A stretch of 64,000 bases of DNA from a bacterium (GTDB lineage: Bacteria; Fidelibacterota; Marinisomatia; Marinisomatales; JAHJCW01). Shown in pieces: positions 56,875 through 64,000 of the stretch (the first letter of the stretch is position 1; every line of letters begins with the position of its first letter). The stretch spans positions 1-64,000 of the forward strand of contig JANQGY010000019.1 in assembly GCA_028282845.1 (NCBI GenBank). The letters are read 5' to 3'. A program made the translations under genes and the position numbers. A model generated the notes under the pieces. It saw only the letters and a list, made by a program, of their open reading frames with translations, ran no database searches and was not told the origin of the DNA.

Positions 56875-58098
56875 TCAGTCCGACCAGTGTGAAGCAAAAT
56901 TTAGGACCATTCCGATCATCATGAATGATGATACTAAAAACGAACCCCCCGCTGACAAAAATGGCAGTGGTAGTCCTTTTACCGGTATCAGCCCGACTGT
57001 CATCGCTGAATTGACAAATATTTGTGCTAAAAATATTGTTGCTACACCGACAAGTATTATACTGGTAAACTTTTCTCTAGTAATATATGCAAATTGAAGC
57101 ATCTTATATATTATGAAGGCGTACATTATAAATACTAACAATACCGTAAAAAACCCAAATTCTTCTCCTATAACTGACAGAATGAAATCAGATTCTTGTA
57201 CCGGTAAAAATTTCAAATGCGTTTGCGTGCCCTGCATCCATCCTTTACCAAATAATCCGCCGGAACCGATTGCGGTTTGACTTTGAATAATTTGGTATGC
57301 TGCGCCAAGTGGATCTAACTCGGGATTAAACAAAGTCAATATTCTTTTTTGCTGATACGGTTGTAATACATTCCATAGGACCGGTGCTAATAAGCCAAGA
57401 AAAATATTTCCAAAAAAGACAACAACACCATTCCATAGCTTCTTTTCAGACAGAATAATTACAATAGTAAGTACAATTGCCCATATTGTAAAAGAAATTG
57501 TATGAAAGGCGGTAATTATGCTGATAATCGGAGCTATAATTAAAAATAAATGATATTGTCTTGCATTTACCCAGTAAAGAATTGCGATGATAGGAGCCAT
57601 CATAATTGTTGCAGTACCCAAATCAGGCTGTCCAAATACAATCAATGCCGGAAATGCAATTATGGCAATTGGAATAAAGAATGAACTTAATTTGTCCATT
57701 CTTTTTTTTCGATCAGATAAATATCTTGCTAACAGAATTATTGATATCCACTTTGCGTATTCCGATGGTTGAACGCCAACTGTGCCAAAATAAATCCATC
57801 TATTTGCGCCGGTTGGGTTATTCATGAAATAGGGTATTAATATTGAAACAACTGCTACCGCGTAAATCAATATACTATATTTATGGTATAATCTGAGCGG
57901 CAAGCTGTACATCGCAATCATTGCGATGATTCCAATTACAAGGAAAACCAATTGCCGGAAAAATGCCGATTTATAAAATGCAATGTTTTGGTGCACTGAT
58001 ATGCTGTACAACGCCAAAAAACTAATAATCAGCAAAATGCTAATCGGAATTAATATAATAAATGGATTCCTATTATGACTCCAGGTCAGCAACTTCAT
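56875..58098 (-). CDS. rodA: Peptidoglycan glycosyltransferase RodA
   Basis: 407-residue SEDS-family membrane protein with about ten helices. NNPTGANRWIYFGTVGVQPSEYAKW, FGQPDLGTATIMMAPI, QSQTAIGSGGLFGKGWMQGTQ and PVKGLPLPFLSAGGS are the conserved SEDS motifs. It polymerises glycan strands of the side wall with PBP2 (mrdA, the gene before it in the operon). Overlap with mrdA is 26 bases. Confidence 0.95.
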   Translation of the reverse strand: MKLLTWSHNRNPFIILIPISILLIISFLALYSISVHQNIAFYKSAFFRQLVFLVIGIIAMIAMYSLPLRLYHKYSILIYAVAVVSILIPYFMNNPTGANRWIYFGTVGVQPSEYAKWISIILLARYLSDRKKRMDKLSSFFIPIAIIAFPALIVFGQPDLGTATIMMAPIIAILYWVNARQYHLFLIIAPIISIITAFHTISFTIWAIVLTIVIILSEKKLWNGVVVFFGNIFLGLLAPVLWNVLQPYQQKRILTLFNPELDPLGAAYQIIQSQTAIGSGGLFGKGWMQGTQTHLKFLPVQESDFILSVIGEEFGFFTVLLVFIMYAFIIYKMLQFAYITREKFTSIILVGVATIFLAQIFVNSAMTVGLIPVKGLPLPFLSAGGSFLVSSFMMIGMVLNFASHWSD

Positions 58099-59860
58099 CA
58101 GCTTGTTCTTTTAATTTGGAATCGTAAATAAATCGTAAAAATTGCCGTGTGATCGGTGCGGCTTCTTCTCCACCATGTCCGGCATTTTCCAATAACACGA
58201 CAAAAGATCTAACTTGATCATCTTTTTCGGCAAAACCAATGAACCAAGCGTGGGGCTCACCATGCGGATTTTCTGCTGTTCCTGTTTTGCCGGCAACCTT
58301 CAATCCATCAATTTTCGGATCAGCCAGCTTCCCTGTTCCTTTTCTGTCCGACACGACCCTGTACAATAATCGGTTTAGTCTTCTCCAGGTAGATTCAGAA
58401 ATATTCGGCAGCGCTACTTCATTCGTTTCAGTTTTCAAACTAAAATGTGGTTGATAGGTTTTACCATGCGTATAAAAAAGGTTGATATAGGTAAATAACT
58501 GTAAAGGAGTTACTAATGTTTCTCCCTGTCCGATAGAAAGATTAAGCTTCACTCCCGAGGTCCAACCACGTTTACCATATAATTTATCCAAATATTCTTT
58601 GTCCGGTACAACACCCCTACTTTCTGATGGAAGGTCAATACCTGTTTTTGATCCAAAACCAAATTGTGAGCAAATTTTGGACCATTCCTTTAAAGGTATG
58701 TCTTGAATTACTTGATAGAAATAAACATCACATGACTCGATGAGCGATCTATCAAAATTTACGCCACCATGTCCGGTTTCTTCCCAACATCCAAAGGTCC
58801 GGTTACCATATCTGTATTCGCCCGAACAATAAATTTGGCGGTTCGGATTTATCAATTTATTTTCAAGCAAATAGGCAAGTATAATCATTTTAAAAGTTGA
58901 AGCGGGCGGATATAAGCCTTTTGCATTTCTATCTAACAGAGGTTTATCAGGGTCATTCAAAATTTTATTCCAAGTATCAGGTTGGGTTGTCCCTGTAAAC
59001 AAATCGGGTGGATATGTCGGTGAATTTACATAGCTGATAATTTCACCGGTATTTGGATCACCAACGATAACGCATCCTCTCCTGCCGGATAACAAATTTT
59101 CAATGTATTGTTGCAAGTCCACATCAATTGCGATCCTCAGTTCTTCGCCTGGTTCGGGATGAATTTTATCTCTTTGAATAAAAGCGCCCATTGTTCTACC
59201 ATAGGCATCAACAGCTTTATACTCAATCCCCTTCTTATCTTTTAATTTATCTTCATATACCCGTTCTAACCCCTGCCATCCGACTAAGTCGCCGTGCCTG
59301 TACTGTTCCGGATTATCCACATTCTGAATGCTCCGGCTATCAACTTCTTTTACATAACCAAGAAAGTGAGCTCCATTTATATCACCGGGGTAATTTCTTT
59401 CTTGGATTTGATCGTATTCAATCCCCGGAATATCCAAGCGATGCTCTTCAACTAATAAAATCTGTTCCAAAGATAAATCTTTTACGATTCGCACCGGACT
59501 AAAGTAACCCCGGTAATTCTTCCGGTAATTAGTATTGAATACTGATGTATCAATGTTCAATAAATTACTTATTATAGTAAAAGTACTATTCAAATTGTCA
59601 ATTTGGTTGGGAATTACGTTTAAAACATAAGTAGGTGCATTATCTACTATAGTTTTACCATTTCGATCAAAGATCGAACCCCGCGGAGCACTGAGTCTTT
59701 CAATCCTAATGCTATTAATATTAGCTTTTTCTTTATATTTTTTATGCTGCGCTACTTGCAATTGGAAAAATTTTACCCCTAATAACCCGAATACCAAGAA
59801 TGCTAAAATTATTAAAGAGAAGTATCTTCTAAGATCAGCATCATTTATTGTTTTTAACAT
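58073..59860 (-). CDS. mrdA: Penicillin-binding protein 2
   Basis: 595 residues with an N-terminal membrane anchor, pedestal domain (RGSIFDRNGKTIVDN) and transpeptidase domain. Active-site motifs are STFK (321-324), SCD (376-378) and KTG (525-527). It cross-links side-wall peptidoglycan as the partner of RodA. Length is usual. A four-base gap separates it from mreD. Confidence 0.96.
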   Translation of the reverse strand: MLKTINDADLRRYFSLIILAFLVFGLLGVKFFQLQVAQHKKYKEKANINSIRIERLSAPRGSIFDRNGKTIVDNAPTYVLNVIPNQIDNLNSTFTIISNLLNIDTSVFNTNYRKNYRGYFSPVRIVKDLSLEQILLVEEHRLDIPGIEYDQIQERNYPGDINGAHFLGYVKEVDSRSIQNVDNPEQYRHGDLVGWQGLERVYEDKLKDKKGIEYKAVDAYGRTMGAFIQRDKIHPEPGEELRIAIDVDLQQYIENLLSGRRGCVIVGDPNTGEIISYVNSPTYPPDLFTGTTQPDTWNKILNDPDKPLLDRNAKGLYPPASTFKMIILAYLLENKLINPNRQIYCSGEYRYGNRTFGCWEETGHGGVNFDRSLIESCDVYFYQVIQDIPLKEWSKICSQFGFGSKTGIDLPSESRGVVPDKEYLDKLYGKRGWTSGVKLNLSIGQGETLVTPLQLFTYINLFYTHGKTYQPHFSLKTETNEVALPNISESTWRRLNRLLYRVVSDRKGTGKLADPKIDGLKVAGKTGTAENPHGEPHAWFIGFAEKDDQVRSFVVLLENAGHGGEEAAPITRQFLRFIYDSKLKEQADEVADLES

Positions 59861-59864
59861 CGGA

Positions 59865-60329
59865 TTATTTTCTAAATGGAAAAATTAATTGGAATATCAC
59901 AATTAACGTAATCGTGTAAATCATATTCTTTAACCAATATATGATAAAAAGTGAGAAGTCATTATAGAAAATAGAATCGAACAAGAAATAATTATAAACA
60001 AAAAAACTAAAAAATAGTAGAAAATAACAATAGATGTTGAATTTTAGTGATGCCAATTGTTGTTTATAATTACTCAACAAACCAAAACCGTATCCAAGAA
60101 TTGAATATGTCAAAGGTAATACTCCAATCTCAGGGCTACTGTCAAATATGCTAATTACCAATCCTAAAGTAAATCCGATCACCACCCCTCTAAAACTTCC
60201 CTGATTAAGAGCAAAATAGATTATAAATATTATAATGAAATCCGGTTTGACTCCTCTAATAGATAAGATATTAGATAAAAACAGTTGAGCCAACAAAGCA
60301 ATAATCAAAGGTATAATATAATTCTTCAT
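59865..60329 (-). CDS. mreD: Rod-shape protein MreD
   Basis: 154-residue membrane protein with about five hydrophobic helices. GFTLGLVISIFDSSPEIGVLPL and LGYGFGLLSNY match MreD. Identity rests mainly on topology and on its place between mreC and mrdA. It belongs to the elongation complex. Confidence 0.85.
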   Translation of the reverse strand: MKNYIIPLIIALLAQLFLSNILSIRGVKPDFIIIFIIYFALNQGSFRGVVIGFTLGLVISIFDSSPEIGVLPLTYSILGYGFGLLSNYKQQLASLKFNIYCYFLLFFSFFVYNYFLFDSIFYNDFSLFIIYWLKNMIYTITLIVIFQLIFPFRK

Positions 60330-60338
60330 TTATATTTA

Positions 60339-61124
60339 TTAATCAATTATTACAAACAGATAATACAAAGCATTCAGATTCTCTTTGATTTTAACTGAAA
60401 CAATCTTTTGAAATTCATCTCTTGTATCAGCCACACTTGTAACTGGACCAATCGGTAATCCGGGTGGAAAAATATCACCAAGTCCGGATGTTATTACGTT
60501 ATCACCAACATTGATCTCGGAATTTTTATATACCTCCCGAACTTCGCAAATATTATTAGCTTTCCATCTTAGAATTCCTGTTTCAGCACTTGGCAAAAAT
60601 CTGACACCAATTCTAAAATCAGGATCATTGATCAGATGCACAACAGCCGTCTCACTTTCAACGGAGTAGATTTTACCAATAACTCCATTCGGTGTAATTA
60701 CGGGATCATTTGCTTTTACACCATTTAAAGAACCAATATCAATGGTTACTGTATTAATACTAGTCGTCAATCCTTTATTAATTATTTTTGCAGCAATGAT
60801 ATTTAGTTTTTGAGTGTCCCTGAATTCCAACATTTCTTTTAACTTTATATTTTCTGCTCCTTGTGCAACTAAGGCTTCTTTCTCTAAGGTTTTTAATAAT
60901 AATTGCTCCCGCAACATTTCATTCTCTAATCTTGCTTTTGATAGCTCAGAGAACCGCGTGAAAGGTGATTTAATATAATTGGTAACTGAATTTATACTAT
61001 GTTGGAAATAACTGTATTCCGAGGATGGACTATAATAAATAAAGGTAAGTGATAAAATAACTGATAGAAGGAAAGCTATATGATGTTTGTTCTTTTGTAA
61101 AGTGACTAATAATCGAAATAACAT
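60339..61124 (-). CDS. mreC: Rod-shape protein MreC
   Basis: 261 residues: one N-terminal membrane helix, a coiled coil (RLENEMLREQLLLKTLEKEA) and a periplasmic beta-barrel pair with GLTTSINTVTIDIGSLNGVKANDPVI and GDNVITSGLGDIFPPGLPIG. It links MreB inside to the synthases outside. Confidence 0.93.
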   Translation of the reverse strand: MLFRLLVTLQKNKHHIAFLLSVILSLTFIYYSPSSEYSYFQHSINSVTNYIKSPFTRFSELSKARLENEMLREQLLLKTLEKEALVAQGAENIKLKEMLEFRDTQKLNIIAAKIINKGLTTSINTVTIDIGSLNGVKANDPVITPNGVIGKIYSVESETAVVHLINDPDFRIGVRFLPSAETGILRWKANNICEVREVYKNSEINVGDNVITSGLGDIFPPGLPIGPVTSVADTRDEFQKIVSVKIKENLNALYYLFVIID

Positions 61125-62153
61125 TTACATTAAAACCGCCTCATATTTTTCCAAATTATCTAAAACCATTCCGGTTCCCTTGACCACAGATAATAACGCT
61201 TCTTCAGCGACATTGACCGGCACCTTGGTTCTTTCTCTTAAAATTTGATCCAAGCCTCTTAAAAGAGATCCGCCACCGGTCAAAATTATTCCGCTATCAA
61301 TAATATCCGCTGATAATTCAGGCGGTGTTTGTTCCAATGCTCGTCTGACTACCTCAACAATACTATTAACCGGATCTTTTAAAGCCTGTCGAATTTCATC
61401 GGAAGATACATCAACTACTTTCGGTATCCCCGATACAAGATCGCGACCTTTCACAGAAATGGTTTCAGCTTTCATACGCATTGCCGAACCAACAGTTTTT
61501 TTGATCGCCTCTCCGGTAGGAATCCCAATATCTAATTTATGTTCATTCCTGAACCATTGAACGATCGCCTCGTCCATTTCATCACCTGCAATTTTAATCG
61601 TTTCCTTTGAAACGACACCATTGAGAGCGATGACGGCTACCTCAGTCGTTCCTCCGCCAATATCAACAATTATATTACCGATCGGTTTGCTAATATCAAG
61701 ACCGATGCCAATTGCTGCTGCCATAGGCTCTTCTATCAAATGAACTGTCTTGGCATTGGCTCTTTCTCCGGAATCCTTAAATGCCCTTCGCTCAACTTCA
61801 GTTACACCTGACGGTACGCAAATAACCATTTTTGGCCGTGCTAAACGATTAAAATTTATTTTTTTGATAAACCCTTGCAGCATTTCGTCGGTCATATTGA
61901 AATTGGCGATAACACCATCTTGCAAAGGTCTGATTGTTTCCAATCCGCGATGGGTTTTGCCCATCATTGCTTTCGCATCATTTCCAACTGCGATTACTTT
62001 ATTATCATGAACAGATCGTGCCACAATAGACGGTTCATTTATTACAATGCCTTTACCACTTAAATATATAAGAGTGTTGGCAGTCCCAAGATCAATTGCA
62101 ATATCACCCGACACCCAATTAAAAGATTTGCTGATAATATCAAATATGCCCAT
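61125..62153 (-). CDS. mreB: Actin-like rod-shape protein MreB
   Basis: 342 residues. Actin-like motifs: IDLGTANTLIYLSGKGIVIN, the phosphate-2 loop IVDIGGGTTEVAVIALNGVV and IILTGGGSLLRGLDQIL. The cytoskeletal filament directs side-wall synthesis, so the organism is likely rod-shaped or elongated. It is the first gene of mreBCD-mrdA-rodA. Confidence 0.97.
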   Translation of the reverse strand: MGIFDIISKSFNWVSGDIAIDLGTANTLIYLSGKGIVINEPSIVARSVHDNKVIAVGNDAKAMMGKTHRGLETIRPLQDGVIANFNMTDEMLQGFIKKINFNRLARPKMVICVPSGVTEVERRAFKDSGERANAKTVHLIEEPMAAAIGIGLDISKPIGNIIVDIGGGTTEVAVIALNGVVSKETIKIAGDEMDEAIVQWFRNEHKLDIGIPTGEAIKKTVGSAMRMKAETISVKGRDLVSGIPKVVDVSSDEIRQALKDPVNSIVEVVRRALEQTPPELSADIIDSGIILTGGGSLLRGLDQILRERTKVPVNVAEEALLSVVKGTGMVLDNLEKYEAVLM

Positions 62154-62245
62154 AGATTTTATTAAAAGTATAAAATTGCATTAAAATATAGAAATGTAAT
62201 TTAATGCCAATATTGCGGAAAAGGTTATCAATTAATGAGCAAGGC

Positions 62246-63307
62246 TCAATCAACCTCGACCCTGCTTTGATCGCCTAAGATAAAGCGATGAGCAGATTGG
62301 TCTTTATGATTTCCAATAATTTCTACATCAATACCCAACAAAGAATTGGTCACTTTATCCGAGACATCCCGAACTACGCTATCGCTCATAATGATCGAAT
62401 AGCCAACTGTACTGTTGGTCACCTTACATCTTTTACCTATCGCAGTATGCGGTGTAACGTGAGCGTTTTCAATTATTGTATCTTCATTTATAATAACCGG
62501 TCCATCTATTTTAGAATTGCTTACTCGCACATTTTCACTAATGACAGCCTTACCGTTTATTGTTGTATTTACGATCTCACCTTTTATATCATTCTCAATA
62601 TTATCCAATACTAACTGATTGGCGGACAATAAGTCCGATGGTTTTCCGGTATCCTTCCACCATCCGGTGATCACCGAATAACTTATGTCTAAACCGTGAT
62701 CAAGCAAATATTGATGAGCATCGGATATTTCTAATTCACCTCGAGCCGATGGTTTTATATTATTTACCGCTTCGAATATGGCAGGGTCATATAAATAAAT
62801 TCCGGTAACTGCTAAATCGCTTTTGGGATTTTTCGGTTTTTCTTCAATACTGATAATTTTGTTGTTGGCTACCTCAGCCACGCCAAAACGGTTAGGATCA
62901 GGAACTTTACTTAATGCCAAATGACAATTAGAATTTTCTCGCTTGAATTCCTTAATAAATTTTGCAACTCCGCCAACTAAAATATTATCGCCAAGATAAA
63001 AAATGAACGGTTCATCATTGATGAATTTTTCGGATATTTTGATTACATGTGCTAATCCCAAAGGCGCTTCCTGAGGAATATATGCTATATTTACTCCCCG
63101 ACTTGATCCATCCTTAAATTCATTTTTGATTGATTCATCATTAGCATTTATTATAATACCAATATCACTGATGCCGGAATCGCGTACATATTCGATTGCA
63201 TAATCTAACATAAACTTGTTAGCAATGGGAATAAGGTGCTTATTCTGTGTGTGGGTAATCGGACGTAGTCTTGTACCATGCCCTCCCGCTGTAATGATTG
63301 CTTTCAT
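62246..63307 (-). CDS. Glucose-1-phosphate thymidylyltransferase, long form
   Basis: 353 residues. The nucleotidyltransferase core begins MKAIITAGGHGTRLRPITHTQ; FYLGDNILVGGV and SIEEKPKNPKSDLAVTGIY follow. The C-terminal ~110 residues form hexapeptide-like left-handed helix repeats (NTTINGKAVISENVRVSNSK and VTNSTVGYSIIMSDSVV). This suits the long-form RmlA-like enzymes that make dTDP-glucose or related sugars. Overlap with the RNase H gene is four bases. No other rml gene is in view. Confidence 0.88.
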   Translation of the reverse strand: MKAIITAGGHGTRLRPITHTQNKHLIPIANKFMLDYAIEYVRDSGISDIGIIINANDESIKNEFKDGSSRGVNIAYIPQEAPLGLAHVIKISEKFINDEPFIFYLGDNILVGGVAKFIKEFKRENSNCHLALSKVPDPNRFGVAEVANNKIISIEEKPKNPKSDLAVTGIYLYDPAIFEAVNNIKPSARGELEISDAHQYLLDHGLDISYSVITGWWKDTGKPSDLLSANQLVLDNIENDIKGEIVNTTINGKAVISENVRVSNSKIDGPVIINEDTIIENAHVTPHTAIGKRCKVTNSTVGYSIIMSDSVVRDVSDKVTNSLLGIDVEIIGNHKDQSAHRFILGDQSRVEVD

Positions 63308-63831
63308 TGGTTATTCCTCATTCCTTCTTTTGACAGTTTGTCAGCAACAGCATTTTTCTCTCTTGGAATATGTGTTATAGTCCATTTATTTAACTCGTTA
63401 ATTATTTCCATTACCTTTGTATGCAAAGCTAACATTCGTTCATTTTTTACTTTATATTTACCGTTTATCTGCTTTACAATCAATTCGCTATCTGCATAAA
63501 TATCAACGCTTAATGTCTTTAAATTAATTACCTCTTTAAGTCCTCTGATAAGTGCGCGATACTCTGCTTCATTATTTGTGGCTTTCCCGATATATTCAGA
63601 AAAAGTAAAAATTTCCTTATCATCCTTATATATGATTCCGCCAATTCCTGCTCTATTTGAATGCAGGTCAGCCGCACCGTCAACATATAACGATATATTT
63701 CCTTGCCGGTTTAAACGTTTCTTGAGATTATCTAATATTGTTAGATCAACAGCTTCAATATTTTTTATTTGAGAAGAACTGAGCAGTTTGTTCAGTTCCC
63801 TGAGTTCTGAATCGGATAGTTTTATATTCAC
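63304..63831 (-). CDS. RNase HI-like protein
   Basis: 175 residues. The catalytic acids appear in YVDGAADLHSNRAGIGG, NNEAEYRALIRGLKEV, IYADSELIVKQINGKYK and NAVADKLSKEG. The family includes RNase HI and plant-type RNase H-like proteins that cut RNA in RNA/DNA hybrids. About 45 extra N-terminal residues precede the core, which may form a separate helical element. It is coupled to the nucleotidyltransferase gene. Confidence 0.87.
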   Translation of the reverse strand: MNIKLSDSELRELNKLLSSSQIKNIEAVDLTILDNLKKRLNRQGNISLYVDGAADLHSNRAGIGGIIYKDDKEIFTFSEYIGKATNNEAEYRALIRGLKEVINLKTLSVDIYADSELIVKQINGKYKVKNERMLALHTKVMEIINELNKWTITHIPREKNAVADKLSKEGMRNNQ

Positions 63832-63880
63832 GATAATGAATTTAAAGGTAAAATATATTTATTGAAATTGTAAAGGGACA

Positions 63881-64000
63881 TTAACTGATATAGGGATTGG
63901 GTCTGTTCTGCACAGGGCATTCTTCCCAATAATAACACCAATTGCACAATACTGATTTTTTGGCAATAAAATCAGCTTCTTTTTCAATATTTGCCTCAAT
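63881..64000 (-). CDS. PD-(D/E)XK nuclease, C-terminal end only
   Basis: The frame runs in from the right edge and ends after 39 residues. It includes FIAKKSVLCNWCYYWEECPV: three cysteines with the spacing of the C-terminal iron-sulphur cluster of Cas4/AddB/RecB-type nucleases. The stop is TAA. The nuclease core would lie outside the window. It is separated by about 50 bases from the RNase H gene. Confidence 0.65.
   Translation of the reverse strand: MEANIEKEADFIAKKSVLCNWCYYWEECPVQNRPNPYIS

Overview
The window is AT-rich bacterial chromosome. It most likely comes from a member of the FCB superphylum, such as Marinimicrobia or a relative. The evidence is a secreted protein with a type IX-type C-terminal sorting domain, a PorV/PorQ-like outer-membrane protein, many Gram-negative lipoproteins and beta-barrels, a TonB-dependent receptor, and a TRAP system with a TatT lipoprotein. 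The genetic code is standard: TGA ends ordinary genes, for example the lipoprotein gene ending at 16117. One TGA, at 19581, is very probably read as selenocysteine. The species assignment is inference.

Layout. 1-2890 is an accessory strip on the + strand. It holds a truncated pentatricopeptide-repeat protein, a small protein of unknown function and a prenyltransferase-fold protein, with palindromic spacers and a decayed copy of the 3' end of fabG. From 2892 the core chromosome runs mostly on the - strand: fabG, alr, a deoxyribosyltransferase-like gene, an ABC pair whose ATPase has lost its catalytic residues, envelope proteins and polA. 12200-19970 is a + strand block of small genes: VOC protein, secreted cyclophilin, alkyltransferase-like protein, YecH-like protein, matrixin protease, AI-2E-family permease, C69 dipeptidase, DUF4389 protein, YedF-like protein, a small barrel and a selenoprotein of the C_GCAxxG_C_C family. 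An arsR-arsM pair with a clear operator follows. Next come a TonB receptor under a TPP riboswitch and a tRNA-Ser(GCT).

23806-38022 is housekeeping: dprA, obg, icd, an FmdB-type zinc ribbon, coaD, rsmD, a PilM/PilN-like membrane protein, a ComEA-like protein, dnaJ-grpE-hrcA, ftsX-ftsE, a cation exchanger, nadD and bamD. 38010-45925 codes for large cell-envelope and secretion proteins. 47051-50791 is a complete TRAP uptake system (DctQM fusion, DctP, TatT), followed by glyA, a TPR lipoprotein and three envelope or glycan-related genes. 55912-63831 holds a starch-synthase-like protein, the cell-shape operon mreB-mreC-mreD-mrdA-rodA, a nucleotidyltransferase and an RNase H. A PD-(D/E)XK-type nuclease with a cysteine cluster enters from the right edge.

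The most notable items are the selenoprotein with a perfect hairpin directly after its UGA, the pseudo-ABC ATPase, the M6-type protease scaffold without its zinc motif, the bacterial PPR gene beside a fabG remnant, and the riboswitch-controlled thiamine-type receptor.
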